Assembly: GCA_017626045.1 (NCBI GenBank)
Contig: JAGAJP010000049.1
Coordinates: 1-64,000 of the forward strand
Source of the DNA: Muribaculaceae bacterium
GTDB lineage: Bacteria; Bacteroidota; Bacteroidia; Bacteroidales; Muribaculaceae
Length of the DNA: 64,000 nt
Direction: 5' to 3'
Positions 16,947 to 25,674 of the stretch are shown in pieces. Each line of letters starts with the position of its first letter. Positions within the stretch are counted from its first letter, which is position 1. The position numbers and the translations under genes are program-made. Below the pieces are notes generated by a model, which saw only the letters and a list, made by a program, of their open reading frames with translations, had not been told where the DNA came from and searched no databases.

Positions 16947-17390
16947 CTACATCCACTTCCTAAGCCCTTCGGCTATATTGTCGGGAATCGGTTTGGAGTC
17001 ATGTGTCACATAGTCGACACTCACCATGACTGACTCGCACATGGAGCAGATTTCTCCTGTGGCGACATTGCGAAGTATCTGCTGGATAGTGAAGCTCCGC
17101 TCGCCGATTCGTTTCACTCGCGACCTGACTTCTACCGGGTCGGTGAAATGAATCTGTTTCATGAAGGTGCAGTTGATGTTGACTATCACTGCCTCAACCT
17201 TACTCCAGTCTGCAAGCTCTCCGCGAAGGGAGTTGTAGAATTCGGTCTTGCCTACGTCGAAGAGGGAGAACTGTGCGTTGTTGTTGACATGTCCGAGTAT
17301 GTCGATATCGTTGAAACGTAATTGAATGGGCACCGTATGCCTGAAGTCTTCGGCATCAAGGTTCTCAAGTATGTTGTTCTGATTGCTCAT
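16947..17390 (-). CDS. Acyl-CoA thioesterase, 4HBT hot-dog family
   Basis: The 147-residue protein has the hot-dog fold signature of YbgC/4-hydroxybenzoyl-CoA thioesterases. PIQLRFNDIDILGHVNNNAQFSLFD near residue 22 contains the catalytic Asp and the HVNN turn. A central helix (FDVGKTEFYNSL) and beta strands (VEAVIVNINCTFMKQI) follow. It would hydrolyse acyl-CoA thioesters in the cytoplasm; chain length is not predictable. A 133-bp array of 10-bp repeats lies immediately upstream of its start, between it and the DUF721 gene. Confidence 0.85.
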   Translation of the reverse strand: MSNQNNILENLDAEDFRHTVPIQLRFNDIDILGHVNNNAQFSLFDVGKTEFYNSLRGELADWSKVEAVIVNINCTFMKQIHFTDPVEVRSRVKRIGERSFTIQQILRNVATGEICSMCESVMVSVDYVTHDSKPIPDNIAEGLRKWM

Positions 17391-17443
17391 TTCGTAAGAA
17401 ACTGTTCAAATTAATATATACTGGTCTCCTAAATCAATAGTAA

Positions 17444-17576
17444 TCATGATTCCTCATGCCTTCTCAAGATTCCCCATGCTTCTCATGATCCCTCATGCTT
17501 CCTCATGATTCTCATGATTCCTCATGCCTTCTCAAGATTCCCCATGCTTCCTCATGCTTCCTCATGATAAATCAAG
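17444..17576 (+). repeat. Degenerate 10-bp tandem array, consensus TCATGATTCC/TCATGCTTCC
   Basis: About 13 units of 9-10 bp run without a gap from 17444 to 17576 (TCATGATTCC, TCATGCCTTC, TCAAGATTCC, CCATGCTTC and variants). The first four units recur in order from 17512, 68 bp downstream, so a block was duplicated. The period is close to one helical turn. The array fills the space between the thioesterase start and the DUF721 stop. Related units occur at 37827, 50618, 52905, 63196 and 63923, all on the same strand. Confidence 0.85.
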
Positions 17577-17589
17577 TTAATTATGCATT

Positions 17590-17880
17590 TTATCGAAACT
17601 GTATCTCCTTCACCACTTCCTTGTCTAAAAATTCGTTTATAGCCGAGCATATCCTGCCCCGTCGCATGTTGAGTTCCGACCGAAGGGCGGAGTTCCCGAC
17701 CCCGACTGTCATGATTCCGCCGCGCATCATAGGTCGCCGGCATTCCGACGCTATACCCTCGCCGGTCACTGCCCCGAAGGCATCGCATGCCCTCACTTCA
17801 TCAAGCCGGTCTTGCATCTTGCTCTTCTCCAGACATTCGCGGAGCACATCTCCTACTGTTACGGCATCTTTCCTTTCCAT
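17590..17880 (-). CDS. DUF721 (DciA-like) protein
   Basis: The 96-residue protein matches the DUF721 family: an N-terminal helix (VGDVLRECLEKSKMQDRL), then the W/VT-like core (CDAFGAVTGEGIAS), and the strand pair MTVGVGNSALRSELNMRRGRI that resembles a KH-like surface. DciA of this family loads the replicative helicase in bacteria lacking DnaC. It sits 24 nt after recF, the typical partner order in Bacteroidota. An array of 10-bp repeats begins 14 nt past its stop. Confidence 0.8.
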   Translation of the reverse strand: MERKDAVTVGDVLRECLEKSKMQDRLDEVRACDAFGAVTGEGIASECRRPMMRGGIMTVGVGNSALRSELNMRRGRICSAINEFLDKEVVKEIQFR

Positions 17881-17904
17881 TTTCTCGTGATTTTTATTGC
17901 CGCG

Positions 17905-19011
17905 TCATGTGGTCACTGCAGGTTCGAATTTCCCGTGGCTCACGCTGAAAAGGCGGCTCTCGCCATGAATCGGCGCGAGAATCTCGTCGAGATGCTCGCG
18001 GTTGGTGTCGGTGATGAATATCTGTCCGAACGATTCTCCGCCGCTCACCATCTCCATGATTCGTCCCACTCGTGCAGAGTCAAGTTTGTCGAAGATGTCG
18101 TCGAGCAGTAGGATAGGGGTGAGGCCCGACTTCTTCCTCAGATATGCGAAGATGGCAAGACGGAGCGCTATGGTGAAGGTCTTAACCTGTCCCTGGCTCC
18201 CGAGCCTGCGCATGGAGTAGTCGCCAAGTCCGGTCAGGATGTCGTCGCGGTGAACTCCCTTTGATGTGAACCCAAGTGCGTGGTCTTTCTGACGGCTGCG
18301 GTCGAGTAGCTCGCGTAGGGGCATCTCGTTTAGGGAACTCGAATACCTGAGGCTTGCTTTTTCCGCATCGCCGGAAATCTCTGAATAGCGTGCGCGGAAA
18401 TCCGGCAGTATCTCTTCGACCCATGCCGCCCGGGTGCGGTGGATGGCGTCGGAGGCTTCTGCCATGCCGCTCTCCACTGACTCGTACAGAAGAGTGTCCT
18501 TGACGCCCGCGCGGAGCATGCGGTTGCGGCTTTCAAGGCTCCGGTTGTAGCGTATGAGACGCGACAGATATGACTTGTCTGCCTGCGATATCACCATATC
18601 CATCAGCTTGCGTCGTTCCTCGCCTGAGCCGCTCACAAGCGTCTGGTCGGCGGGGGTTACCGTCACCACCGGAAACCTTCCGATGTGTTCCGATATCCGT
18701 TGGTATTCCTTGCCGTTGCATTTTAGGCTCTTACCTTTCCCTTTCACCACTCCGCAACTCACACTTTCCGTTGCGCCGGAATCCATCGTAAACTCTCCCT
18801 TCACCATGAGCATGTCGCTGCCATGGCGGGGGAGTGCCGACTCCGGAATAGTCTGCATCGTGCGAGCGAGGCAGATGAAATGGATGGCTTCCAACAGGTT
18901 GCTCTTGCCCATTCCGTTCATCCCCAAGAGACAGTTCACGCCCGGGGAGAAATCAAGCGATGCCTCCTCGATGTTCTTGAAATTGACTATGTCGAGTTTC
19001 TCGAGCCTCAT
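17905..19011 (-). CDS. recF: DNA replication and repair protein RecF
   Basis: The 368-residue SMC-like ATPase loads RecA at gaps in single-stranded DNA. It begins MRLEKLDIVNFKNIEEASL as RecF proteins do. Walker A is GMNGMGKSNLLEAI near residue 30, a signature-like region is GSQGQVKTFTIALRLA near residue 270, and Walker B is PILLLDDIFDKLD near residue 305. Its ATG overlaps the upp stop (ATGA at 19008-19011), and the DUF721 gene follows, forming upp-recF-DUF721. Confidence 0.95.
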   Translation of the reverse strand: MRLEKLDIVNFKNIEEASLDFSPGVNCLLGMNGMGKSNLLEAIHFICLARTMQTIPESALPRHGSDMLMVKGEFTMDSGATESVSCGVVKGKGKSLKCNGKEYQRISEHIGRFPVVTVTPADQTLVSGSGEERRKLMDMVISQADKSYLSRLIRYNRSLESRNRMLRAGVKDTLLYESVESGMAEASDAIHRTRAAWVEEILPDFRARYSEISGDAEKASLRYSSSLNEMPLRELLDRSRQKDHALGFTSKGVHRDDILTGLGDYSMRRLGSQGQVKTFTIALRLAIFAYLRKKSGLTPILLLDDIFDKLDSARVGRIMEMVSGGESFGQIFITDTNREHLDEILAPIHGESRLFSVSHGKFEPAVTT

Positions 19012-19673
19012 GCGTTGTCTTCTTTCTCTCCGTAGGCAAGGTCGCCGGCGTCGCCGAGTCCCGGCACTATATAGCTGTGCGCGTTGACTTCAGGGTCGAT
19101 GGCTCCGCACCAGAGTGTGGTCTTGTCGTCCGGGAAGTGACTGCGGATATACTCAACGCTCTTGTCCGACGCTATCACGGCGGCTATGTGGATGCGGCTC
19201 GGGCTTCCTTTCCTAAGCAGCGCGCGATAGCCAAGTTCCATCGACGTTCCCGTGGCGAGCATCGGATCGGCGAGTATCAGCGTTTTGCCTTCCATCGACG
19301 GTGACGCCATATATTCCACCAGCACATCGAATGAGTCGCCTCCTTGATTGTATTTGCGGTAGGCGCTCACAAAAGCGTTTTCTGCCCGGTCGAAGATCTG
19401 AAGGAAACCATGGTGGAACGGCAGCCCGGCGCGGAGGATGGTGGCGATGACTATCTTTTCCGCCGGCTGCTGGCATACGCATTGTCCAAGCGGTGTCTCG
19501 ATGGTGACGTTGTCGTATGCAATCCGTTTTGATATTTCATAAGCCATTAGCTGGCCTATACGGTCAAGATTGGCGCGAAACCTCATTCTGTCGCCTTGGA
19601 TGGAGACATCGCGCAGCTCGCGCATATACTGGCTGATTATCGACGGGGTCTCGGCAAAATTTATGACGTCCAT
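19008..19673 (-). CDS. upp: Uracil phosphoribosyltransferase
   Basis: From the ATG at 19673 (MDVINFAETPSI) it has 221 residues. The phosphoribosyl-diphosphate loop is ILADPMLATGTSMELGYRALL near residue 140. The uracil-binding C-terminal region includes WCGAIDPEVNAHSYIVPGLGDAGDLAYG. The enzyme converts uracil to UMP for pyrimidine salvage. Its last bases overlap the recF start, so recF expression is probably coupled to it. The extra 19 residues of the longer frame (to 19730) are not family-like. Confidence 0.92.
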   Translation of the reverse strand: MDVINFAETPSIISQYMRELRDVSIQGDRMRFRANLDRIGQLMAYEISKRIAYDNVTIETPLGQCVCQQPAEKIVIATILRAGLPFHHGFLQIFDRAENAFVSAYRKYNQGGDSFDVLVEYMASPSMEGKTLILADPMLATGTSMELGYRALLRKGSPSRIHIAAVIASDKSVEYIRSHFPDDKTTLWCGAIDPEVNAHSYIVPGLGDAGDLAYGEKEDNA

Positions 19674-19755
19674 ATATTGATGATGATTAATCGTGTTTAT
19701 TTCTACAAAATTAATACTAAAAAACGACAAATGGAAAAATTAAGCGAATTATTTA

Positions 19756-21060
19756 TCAATCAAGCTCCCGAATGAGGGAAATAAGATAATTTCGGTAGTC
19801 TTGCCATAGAGGTGTCTTGCCGCCGCCAGGCACCGGAGACAGATATCGTCCGTTCAGCCGCAGCGCAACGTGGATGTTGCCCGACGGCGAGCCAAGCAGA
19901 AGAATATCAAGATTGGCGCCCAGGGGCACTATCTCGTAATCTCTCCATCTTTGGGAAAGTGTGCCGTAATCGCCGGTGTCGTCATGACATCCCTCAATTC
20001 TCATAAGCGACAGGAGTGGCATAAGAGTCTCGGCATGTCCGAAATAGAAGGTGCCGCAGACCGGTGTGTCGCCAGCCGAGCGTGGCTCCGCTTCGTTCCT
20101 CGCCATTCGCATAAGTCTCATACCAAGAGCGTTGTCTGCATCGCTGATGATTCTTGCCAAAAGTGGTGCCGATGCTTTCCCGGCAAGCTTTGACAGAGGG
20201 GTGTCGGTATTGCGAAGATAATGGAGCAGATTGTCTGCCTCCCAGCAGCGACGATACTCTTCGGCATTCATAAACCTGTCGTCCGGAGCCGCCATCCCGA
20301 ATGCGCGTAGCGATTGAAGTACGTCATAGATTTCAAGTGTCAATTGCTTCAGTTCTTTATCGTTCTTGTCCCCGGCATGACGAAGCAGGGCACGCGCCGG
20401 TCTGACAGGAACCACGGAGTCAACCATCCTGTCATACACTGCCTCCCAGTTGCCCCGTTTTCTATAGGCGCCGTATGCAGCGTCGGATTCGAAGCAGCGC
20501 AATAGGTAGTCATACCGCCTGCCCTCACCTGTATTGATCTCTATTTTTGGATTCCGGAGCGAGAGTTCTCCGCAATACTCATACATGGTCTTCACTACTC
20601 TCGGCACATAGCTCGAATATGCCTCGACTGAAATGTTGCACTTGAGCATGGGTGCTGTCTCCATGAGTTCTTGGGCAAGCCTCTTTTCCTCCTCGCATCC
20701 GACTTCCGACAGTTCGCCCCACCTCTCTCCGGTCGTTTCCTTTACCTCTTGCAGCAGGCGAGCGAAATCCTTCCCGATCTTTGTGAGATTGCCGTTGGCT
20801 TCAGCTTCCGACAGGATACGACTTATCCGGGTCAGTTTCTTTTCCGACGATATGAAGCGGGCGCCGTGGCGTGCCACATGTGCCACATATATCGGCTTCA
20901 GAGAATCGTTCCAGACTGCCTTTTCCGATTCCTGGCTGAAATCGTATGGCATCATCGACCCTTCCATTTCGAACGGTAGGAGTGTGTTGCGGGCAAGCGC
21001 AGGCGTGAAAGCCATGAAAATGCCTGCGATTAAGGAGAGTACTTTTTTTATTTCTATCAT
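19756..21060 (-). CDS. Histidine-type phosphatase (branch 2, MINPP-like), secreted
   Basis: A hydrophobic N-terminal segment ending in TPALARN is a likely signal peptide, placing the 434-residue enzyme outside the cytoplasm. The catalytic motif is VARHGARFISSEKK near residue 63, where His accepts the phosphate. The proton-donor motif is YFGHAETLMPLL near residue 340; HAE in place of HD is the mark of the multiple-inositol-polyphosphate phosphatase subgroup. Inositol phosphates such as phytate are therefore plausible substrates, but not proven. It is divergent from the prephenate dehydrogenase gene. Confidence 0.8.
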   Translation of the reverse strand: MIEIKKVLSLIAGIFMAFTPALARNTLLPFEMEGSMMPYDFSQESEKAVWNDSLKPIYVAHVARHGARFISSEKKLTRISRILSEAEANGNLTKIGKDFARLLQEVKETTGERWGELSEVGCEEEKRLAQELMETAPMLKCNISVEAYSSYVPRVVKTMYEYCGELSLRNPKIEINTGEGRRYDYLLRCFESDAAYGAYRKRGNWEAVYDRMVDSVVPVRPARALLRHAGDKNDKELKQLTLEIYDVLQSLRAFGMAAPDDRFMNAEEYRRCWEADNLLHYLRNTDTPLSKLAGKASAPLLARIISDADNALGMRLMRMARNEAEPRSAGDTPVCGTFYFGHAETLMPLLSLMRIEGCHDDTGDYGTLSQRWRDYEIVPLGANLDILLLGSPSGNIHVALRLNGRYLSPVPGGGKTPLWQDYRNYLISLIRELD

Positions 21061-21152
21061 AGTCAGTGAGTATTATTTAACAACTTCATTTGTCTTTCAA
21101 ACAAATAAATAGCGGAATAGGTCGTTATATTGATAATACAAAACCACAAAAC

Positions 21153-21947
21153 ATGAAAATTCTGATTTTAGGAGCCGGCAAGATGGGTACTTTCTTCAGC
21201 GACCTCCTGTCAAGGCGCCACCGGGTGGCTGTATTCGACATAGACCCTGACCGTCTGAGGTTTACCTACAATGTGGAGCGCTTTAGTTCTTACGAGGAAG
21301 TGCGCGACTTCGCTCCGGAACTCGTTATCAACGCTGTGACATTGAAATATACCATCCCGGCGTTCGAATCGGTGCTTCCGCATATTTCCCATAACTGTAT
21401 TCTCAGCGACATAGCGTCGGTAAAGACCGATCTCCCCGATTTCTATAAGGAATGCGGGCATCCGTTTGTTAGTTCTCACCCCATGTTCGGACCCACATTC
21501 GCGTCTCTCTCCAACCTCAGCAACGAGAATGCCGTCGTTATCACAGAAGGAGACTCTTTGGGTCAGGCGTTTTTCAAAGACCTCTATCGTCAGCTTAACC
21601 TGAATGTGGCGGAATACACTTTCGAGGAGCATGACCGCACCGTGGCATACTCTCTCTCAATCCCCTTTGCCGCGACTCTTGCATTTGCCGGAGTCATGAA
21701 GCCACAGAAAGCCCCCGGCACCACTTTCAAGCGGCACCTGCAGATTGCGCGTGGACTGATGTCGGAAGATGAATATCTCGTTTCCGAAATCCTGTTCAAT
21801 CCAAATACCCCGCGTAAGTTAGCCGGTATCATTGAGAAACTATCCGAACTGAAGGATATTGTCGAGTGTCATGATTCCAAACGAATGGGCGTGTTCCTCG
21901 CTCAGGCGCGCGAAAACATCAGCCGTCAGGACGACACTGTCATTTGA
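21153..21947 (+). CDS. Prephenate dehydrogenase family protein (TyrA-like)
   Basis: From the ATG at 21153 (MKILILGAGKMG) the product has 264 residues; the 21-residue extension from 21090 is not used. It opens with a Rossmann nucleotide site (LGAGKMGTFFSDLL) and has an SDIASVKTDLPDFY helix and a catalytic-domain motif SSHPMFGPTFASLS. A helical dimerisation region follows (AYSLSIPFAATLAFAG). The family oxidatively decarboxylates prephenate on the way to tyrosine. Other aromatic pathway genes are absent here. Its stop overlaps the convergent Smr gene. Confidence 0.78.
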   Translation: MKILILGAGKMGTFFSDLLSRRHRVAVFDIDPDRLRFTYNVERFSSYEEVRDFAPELVINAVTLKYTIPAFESVLPHISHNCILSDIASVKTDLPDFYKECGHPFVSSHPMFGPTFASLSNLSNENAVVITEGDSLGQAFFKDLYRQLNLNVAEYTFEEHDRTVAYSLSIPFAATLAFAGVMKPQKAPGTTFKRHLQIARGLMSEDEYLVSEILFNPNTPRKLAGIIEKLSELKDIVECHDSKRMGVFLAQARENISRQDDTVI

Positions 21948-21952
21948 CAGTG
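21935..21952. other. Palindrome spanning the stop codons of two convergent genes
   Basis: CACTGTCA (21935-21942) and TGACAGTG (21945-21952) are perfect inverted repeats with a two-base centre. The stop of the rightward dehydrogenase gene (21945-21947) and of the leftward Smr gene (21942-21940) lie inside it. It may act as a small bidirectional terminator, although there is no T tract. Confidence 0.5.
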
Positions 21953-23061
21953 ACGAGGGTGGCGCCGAATCCGTATTCCTGAAACGACGCGTCCTGGATG
22001 TCGCATTTCGCGTATTCCTTCTTCAGAAGGTCGCGAACGCTCTTGCGGAGCACTCCGTCGCCTTTTCCGTGGATAAACACTATCTTCTGGCCTTTGCGCC
22101 GGCTGTGTTCCTGCATGGTCTTTCTCACTGTGTCGAGCTGCAGCTGGAGCATGTCTTTGTTTTCCATGCCGGCTGTGGTGTCCACAAGGGCATCGATATG
22201 CAGATCCACTTCCACAAGCGGAAGCAGTTTGTAGGGACTCAGTTCCTTCCCCCTTCCGGGACGCGTTTTGGCATGGCTGTCTTTCTTTGCCTCTTCCCGG
22301 TTCAGTGTCGACACATACTCCGACATTATTCCCGTGCTGTCTGTCTGAACCTTGTCGTCCTTGACAAGCGGTATCTCCAGCACAGGTGCGTCAAAGTATA
22401 TGCCCGGACGGAAGCAGTGGAGCTTGAAAAATTTGGATAGATCAAGCTTGCGCGTGAGGGCGGCGGGCGCCTTCAGTTCGAATTCCTTTCCTTTCTTGTA
22501 GGCGCAATACTGAATGGCAATCCTCTCGAAGTCATTCAGCTCTCCATGTCTCAGCACTGCAATGTCGATAAGTTCGTTCGGGGCTGCCTCTCCCGTATAG
22601 ACTGTGGTCCATCCACGCTCGTCAGAACTGCGCCTCAGGAATGTGAACATAAGGCGGTAGTTGGAGTCGTTGACAAGTACGGCATTGAAGTCGCTGCTGT
22701 CCAACGTCCGTATGGCGGTGGGCTCGAACGCCAAGGCGATGTTCAGCTTGTCGCCGTATGGAGTCTCGAATACCTTCTCCTCCTGTGTGGAGTGCAGTGT
22801 CCCCGGCGCCGGAACTTCCTTAGACGGCATGTCATCCTTCGGACGGTTTTTTCCGGCATCGAATGCCTTCTGGTCAAAATATAGGTCCGGTCCCAACGCT
22901 TTTTTCTCATGTCCCGCCGGGAGAACCACCACCAATTCGTTGACCAATACAGGGTTGTCAAACCCATCCTCGTCCACGTATGCTACTTTCCCCTCGATTC
23001 TCCTTACTATGCCGCCTCCGACTGCATTCAGATATCTGACTGTATCTCCTACCTTTACCAT
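21940..23061 (-). CDS. DUF2027 and Smr domain protein
   Basis: The 373-residue protein (ATG at 23061, MVKVGDTVRYLNAVGGG) has an N-terminal DUF2027-type region with small beta motifs (GKVAYVDEDGFDNPVLVNELVVV). Middle domains rich in beta strands follow, and a C-terminal Smr nuclease-like domain begins LVEVDLHIDAL near residue 280 with VFIHGKGDGVLRKSVRDLL near residue 330. Smr domains bind or cut branched nucleic acid or stalled-ribosome mRNA. The exact role of this Bacteroidota architecture is not established. It has a good promoter at 23140-23170 and ends overlapping the neighbouring gene by 8 bp. Confidence 0.8.
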   Translation of the reverse strand: MVKVGDTVRYLNAVGGGIVRRIEGKVAYVDEDGFDNPVLVNELVVVLPAGHEKKALGPDLYFDQKAFDAGKNRPKDDMPSKEVPAPGTLHSTQEEKVFETPYGDKLNIALAFEPTAIRTLDSSDFNAVLVNDSNYRLMFTFLRRSSDERGWTTVYTGEAAPNELIDIAVLRHGELNDFERIAIQYCAYKKGKEFELKAPAALTRKLDLSKFFKLHCFRPGIYFDAPVLEIPLVKDDKVQTDSTGIMSEYVSTLNREEAKKDSHAKTRPGRGKELSPYKLLPLVEVDLHIDALVDTTAGMENKDMLQLQLDTVRKTMQEHSRRKGQKIVFIHGKGDGVLRKSVRDLLKKEYAKCDIQDASFQEYGFGATLVTVK

Positions 23062-23139
23062 AATTTTGATTCCTTTTTGACATTGTCTATACTCATCTCT
23101 CAAATCCGTCAATCTCTCCTATCCACCTCCCTTATTCCG

Positions 23140-23170
23140 CAAAATTAATCATAAAACTTCAATTGTGCAA
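23140..23170 (-). promoter_or_regulatory. Promoter of the Smr gene
   Basis: On the minus strand TTG (23170-23168), exactly 20 nt, then TAATTTTG (23147-23140). Transcription should start near 23134, leaving a leader of about 70 nt before the ATG at 23061. Confidence 0.7.
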
Positions 23171-23284
23171 GAACCGTCATTCGCAATAATTTCTGCTCAA
23201 ATATTTCACCATATCATGATTTATAATTAATTTTGCAAGAAATCTCCTCCTTTTTGTTTATTATACTAATAGACACTAAATCCA

Positions 23285-23794
23285 ATGAATTCAATGAGCC
23301 AAATGAAATATAGGATACTTTTTGTATGTCTCGGCAATATATGCAGAAGTCCGGCTGCCCAGGGCGTCATGGAGACTCTCGTGTCGGAGCGTGGTGTCTC
23401 TGACCTCTTTCAGATTGATTCTGCCGGACTTTACGGCGGACATGCCGGCGACCTTCCGGATCCCAGGATGAGGGCACATGCTCGTATGCGTGGACTCAAT
23501 CTTACTCATAGAAGCCGTCAGGTCAGGTCTTCGGATTTCGATGACTTCGATATTATCGTAGCTATGGATGATTCCAATTTCGATCGGCTGAAGGCTTTGG
23601 CGCCTACTCCCGTTGATGAGCGGAAAGTGGTCAAAATGGCGGACTATTTCACGATGCATCCTTACGCCGACTGTGTGCCGGATCCTTACTACGACGGCGC
23701 GCAGGGGTTCGAGAACGCCCTCGACCTCATTGAAGACGGCTGCCGGAATCTTCTCCAAAAATCCCTCTCCTCTTTATCAAATTCCACTAAATAA
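23285..23794 (+). CDS. Low-molecular-weight protein-tyrosine phosphatase
   Basis: The 169-residue protein has the active-site P-loop C-x5-R in FVCLGNICRSPAAQGVM near residue 15 and the general-acid motif VPDPYYDG near residue 133. DSAGLYGGHAGDLPDPRM is the usual LMW-PTP central segment. It removes phosphate from phosphotyrosine or small phospho-compounds in the cytoplasm. Starts at the ATG at 23285, at 23294 or at 23306 (MKYRILFVC) are all possible; relatives favour the last. A pectinesterase gene follows 12 nt later. Confidence 0.9.
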   Translation: MNSMSQMKYRILFVCLGNICRSPAAQGVMETLVSERGVSDLFQIDSAGLYGGHAGDLPDPRMRAHARMRGLNLTHRSRQVRSSDFDDFDIIVAMDDSNFDRLKALAPTPVDERKVVKMADYFTMHPYADCVPDPYYDGAQGFENALDLIEDGCRNLLQKSLSSLSNSTK

Positions 23795-23806
23795 GTTGAC
23801 ATTATC

Positions 23807-24775
23807 ATGTATCGATTAGCACTGAGCATCATTATAACCCTCCTCCCTTTCCTCGGACTTGCGGCAAGTGAGTCTTCCGAAATTAAGTATTCAAAAACAA
23901 TCACTGTTGCAACCGACGGCACCGGTGATTTTACCACCATTGGCGATGCTCTCAAGAAAGTCAAGGGTGATTTTGAAGATCCGGTCAGAATCTTTGTGAA
24001 AAACGGCGTGTATAATGAGAAACTGCTCATCAACTATACTGTCAACAATCTTACCCTCGAGGGAGAATCGCCCGACAGCACAATCATTACTTTCGGCGAT
24101 TATGCCTCGCTCCGCAATATGGGCACTTCCGGTAGCTATACCCTGAGGGTAGACGGCAACAACATAACCCTGAAAAATCTCACCATTGAGAACTCTGCCG
24201 GATCAGTAGGCCAGGCGGTGGCACTCCACACCACCGGCGATAAGATTCACGTGACAGGCTGCCGCATCCTCGGCAATCAGGATACTCTCTATGCTTCCGG
24301 CAGAAACGCGCGTGCACTCTTCGACAACTGCTACATCGAGGGTACGGTTGACTTTATCTTCGGTGCAGCCACGGCTCTTTTCCGAAACTGCCATATCCAT
24401 GCCAAAAGCGACTCTTACCTGACTGCAGCTTCCACTGCAGCCGACAATCCGGTGGGGTATGTGTTTCATAAATGCAAGGTGACTGCAGCTCCCGACGTGA
24501 CGAAGCTGCATCTTGGCAGGACTTGGCGCCCCTATGCATCCACCTTCTTCATAGGATGCGAGCTCCCCGGGGCAATCGTGCCTCAAGGATGGCACAACTG
24601 GGGAAATTCTGATAATGAAAAGACTGCAAGATACGGTGAGTATAAATGTTACGGCAAAGGCTCCGACGAGTCCGGGAGAGTTACATGGCGCACAAGGCTA
24701 TCGGACTCAGACGCAGCCCGCCTGACCGACCCCACAGTAATCTTCGCAAAATCCTCTGATTGGAAAATAAAATAA
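23807..24775 (+). CDS. Pectinesterase (CE8), secreted
   Basis: The 322-residue enzyme has a signal peptide (LALSIIITLLPFLGLAAS). The right-handed beta-helix shows the CE8 motifs: GDFTTIGDAL near residue 45, GNQDTLYASG with a catalytic Asp near residue 156, GTVDFIFGAA with the nucleophile Asp near residue 178, and LHLGRTWRPYA with the conserved Arg near residue 232. GWHNWG follows. It de-esterifies homogalacturonan. It is isolated from other pectin genes, but fits a plant-fibre diet together with the xylanase at 31 kb. Confidence 0.92.
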   Translation: MYRLALSIIITLLPFLGLAASESSEIKYSKTITVATDGTGDFTTIGDALKKVKGDFEDPVRIFVKNGVYNEKLLINYTVNNLTLEGESPDSTIITFGDYASLRNMGTSGSYTLRVDGNNITLKNLTIENSAGSVGQAVALHTTGDKIHVTGCRILGNQDTLYASGRNARALFDNCYIEGTVDFIFGAATALFRNCHIHAKSDSYLTAASTAADNPVGYVFHKCKVTAAPDVTKLHLGRTWRPYASTFFIGCELPGAIVPQGWHNWGNSDNEKTARYGEYKCYGKGSDESGRVTWRTRLSDSDAARLTDPTVIFAKSSDWKIK

Positions 24776-24803
24776 AGAATTATACCCCTCATAAATGTTA
24801 TAA

Positions 24804-24848
24804 GACTAATTAGACCAATTAGACTAATAAGCCCAATTAGCCCGATAA
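24804..24848. repeat. Five-copy 9-bp tandem repeat
   Basis: Units GACTAATTA, GACCAATTA, GACTAATAA, GCCCAATTA and GCCCGATAA lie head to tail between the pectinesterase and DUF3108 genes. The opposite strand would read as repeated Ile-Ser-Leu codons, which I do not regard as a gene. Confidence 0.7.
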
Positions 24849-24876
24849 CTTCTATCATCCTAATCTAAGGAATAAT

Positions 24877-25659
24877 ATGAAAAGACACCTACATGCCCTA
24901 TTGATTGCGCTCGCCGCAATTGTCCTTCCACTGCAGTCCGCGTTGGGGGCAAAAACTTTTGCCAACGAGACCCTCAAGTATGTGATCACCTACAAATGGG
25001 GACTCATCACCAAGGACTCCGGTGATGCCACTATGACTCTGAAAAATAAAGGCTCCGACTATCACATAGTCCTCACCGGTAAGACCCGTCCATGGGCCGA
25101 CAGTTTCTTTTCTGTCAGAGATACTCTTGTCTCGGTGATAGAAAGGTCTTCTTTCCGGCCCAGGTCATATACCAAGCTGGCTCACGAGGGTGGAAAATAT
25201 TCGAAGGATGTGATTCATTATTCCTATGCAGGCTCCGTGGTGGGCGGCTCCGTGAAGAAGCACCGCGAGAAGAAGGGGAAGGTGATCTCTTCCGACCTCG
25301 AGTTGACTGCTACCGGCCAGACATACGACATGCTGAGCGTTTTTTACTGGCTGCGAACCATTGATGTCGACAACCTGATAAACGGGAAAAAACTGAAGTC
25401 AACTCTTTTTTCAGGTTCTTTCGCTGAGACTGTCACCATCTGGAAAGTGGGTGAGGAAAAAATTAAGATGCGCGACGGTTCGCGTCGCGAGGCGTGGCAT
25501 CTGAGGTTTAAGTTCACGTCTAAAGGGGGTAAGAAGTCGAGCGATGATATTGACGCCTGGATATCCAAAGACGATCGCCGCATACCGCTTCATATCCGCG
25601 CTTCTCTCCCAATCGGCAAAGTCTCCGCCTATCTCGTCTCCGCCAATCCTCCTCTGTAA
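24877..25659 (+). CDS. DUF3108 domain exported protein
   Basis: The 260-residue product has a clean signal peptide (LHALLIALAAIVLPLQSALGA). The mature part fits DUF3108: an early YVITYKWGLITKDSGDATM strand pair, SFFSVRDTLVSVIERSSFRPRSYTK, YDMLSVFYWLRTID, and the final DAWISKDDRRIPLHIRASLPIGKVSAYLV. It is probably a periplasmic or outer-membrane beta-barrel-like or lipocalin-like lipid-handling protein, but function is not established. It converges on the TonB-like gene with only 15 bp between stops. Confidence 0.78.
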   Translation: MKRHLHALLIALAAIVLPLQSALGAKTFANETLKYVITYKWGLITKDSGDATMTLKNKGSDYHIVLTGKTRPWADSFFSVRDTLVSVIERSSFRPRSYTKLAHEGGKYSKDVIHYSYAGSVVGGSVKKHREKKGKVISSDLELTATGQTYDMLSVFYWLRTIDVDNLINGKKLKSTLFSGSFAETVTIWKVGEEKIKMRDGSRREAWHLRFKFTSKGGKKSSDDIDAWISKDDRRIPLHIRASLPIGKVSAYLVSANPPL

Positions 25660-25674
25660 ATTGAGAATTGAGAA

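Noticed and set aside
17444..17576. CRISPR array
   Set aside because: The units are 9-10 bp without unique spacers and no cas genes are near.
23222..23240. Promoter of the LMW phosphatase gene
   Set aside because: A TAATTTTG lies near 23229, but the -33 position reads TTTC, so I did not list it.
24649..24858. Leftward ORF rich in Gly-Leu-Ile-Ser repeats
   Set aside because: It is the 9-bp tandem repeat read in frame and overlaps the end of the pectinesterase gene.
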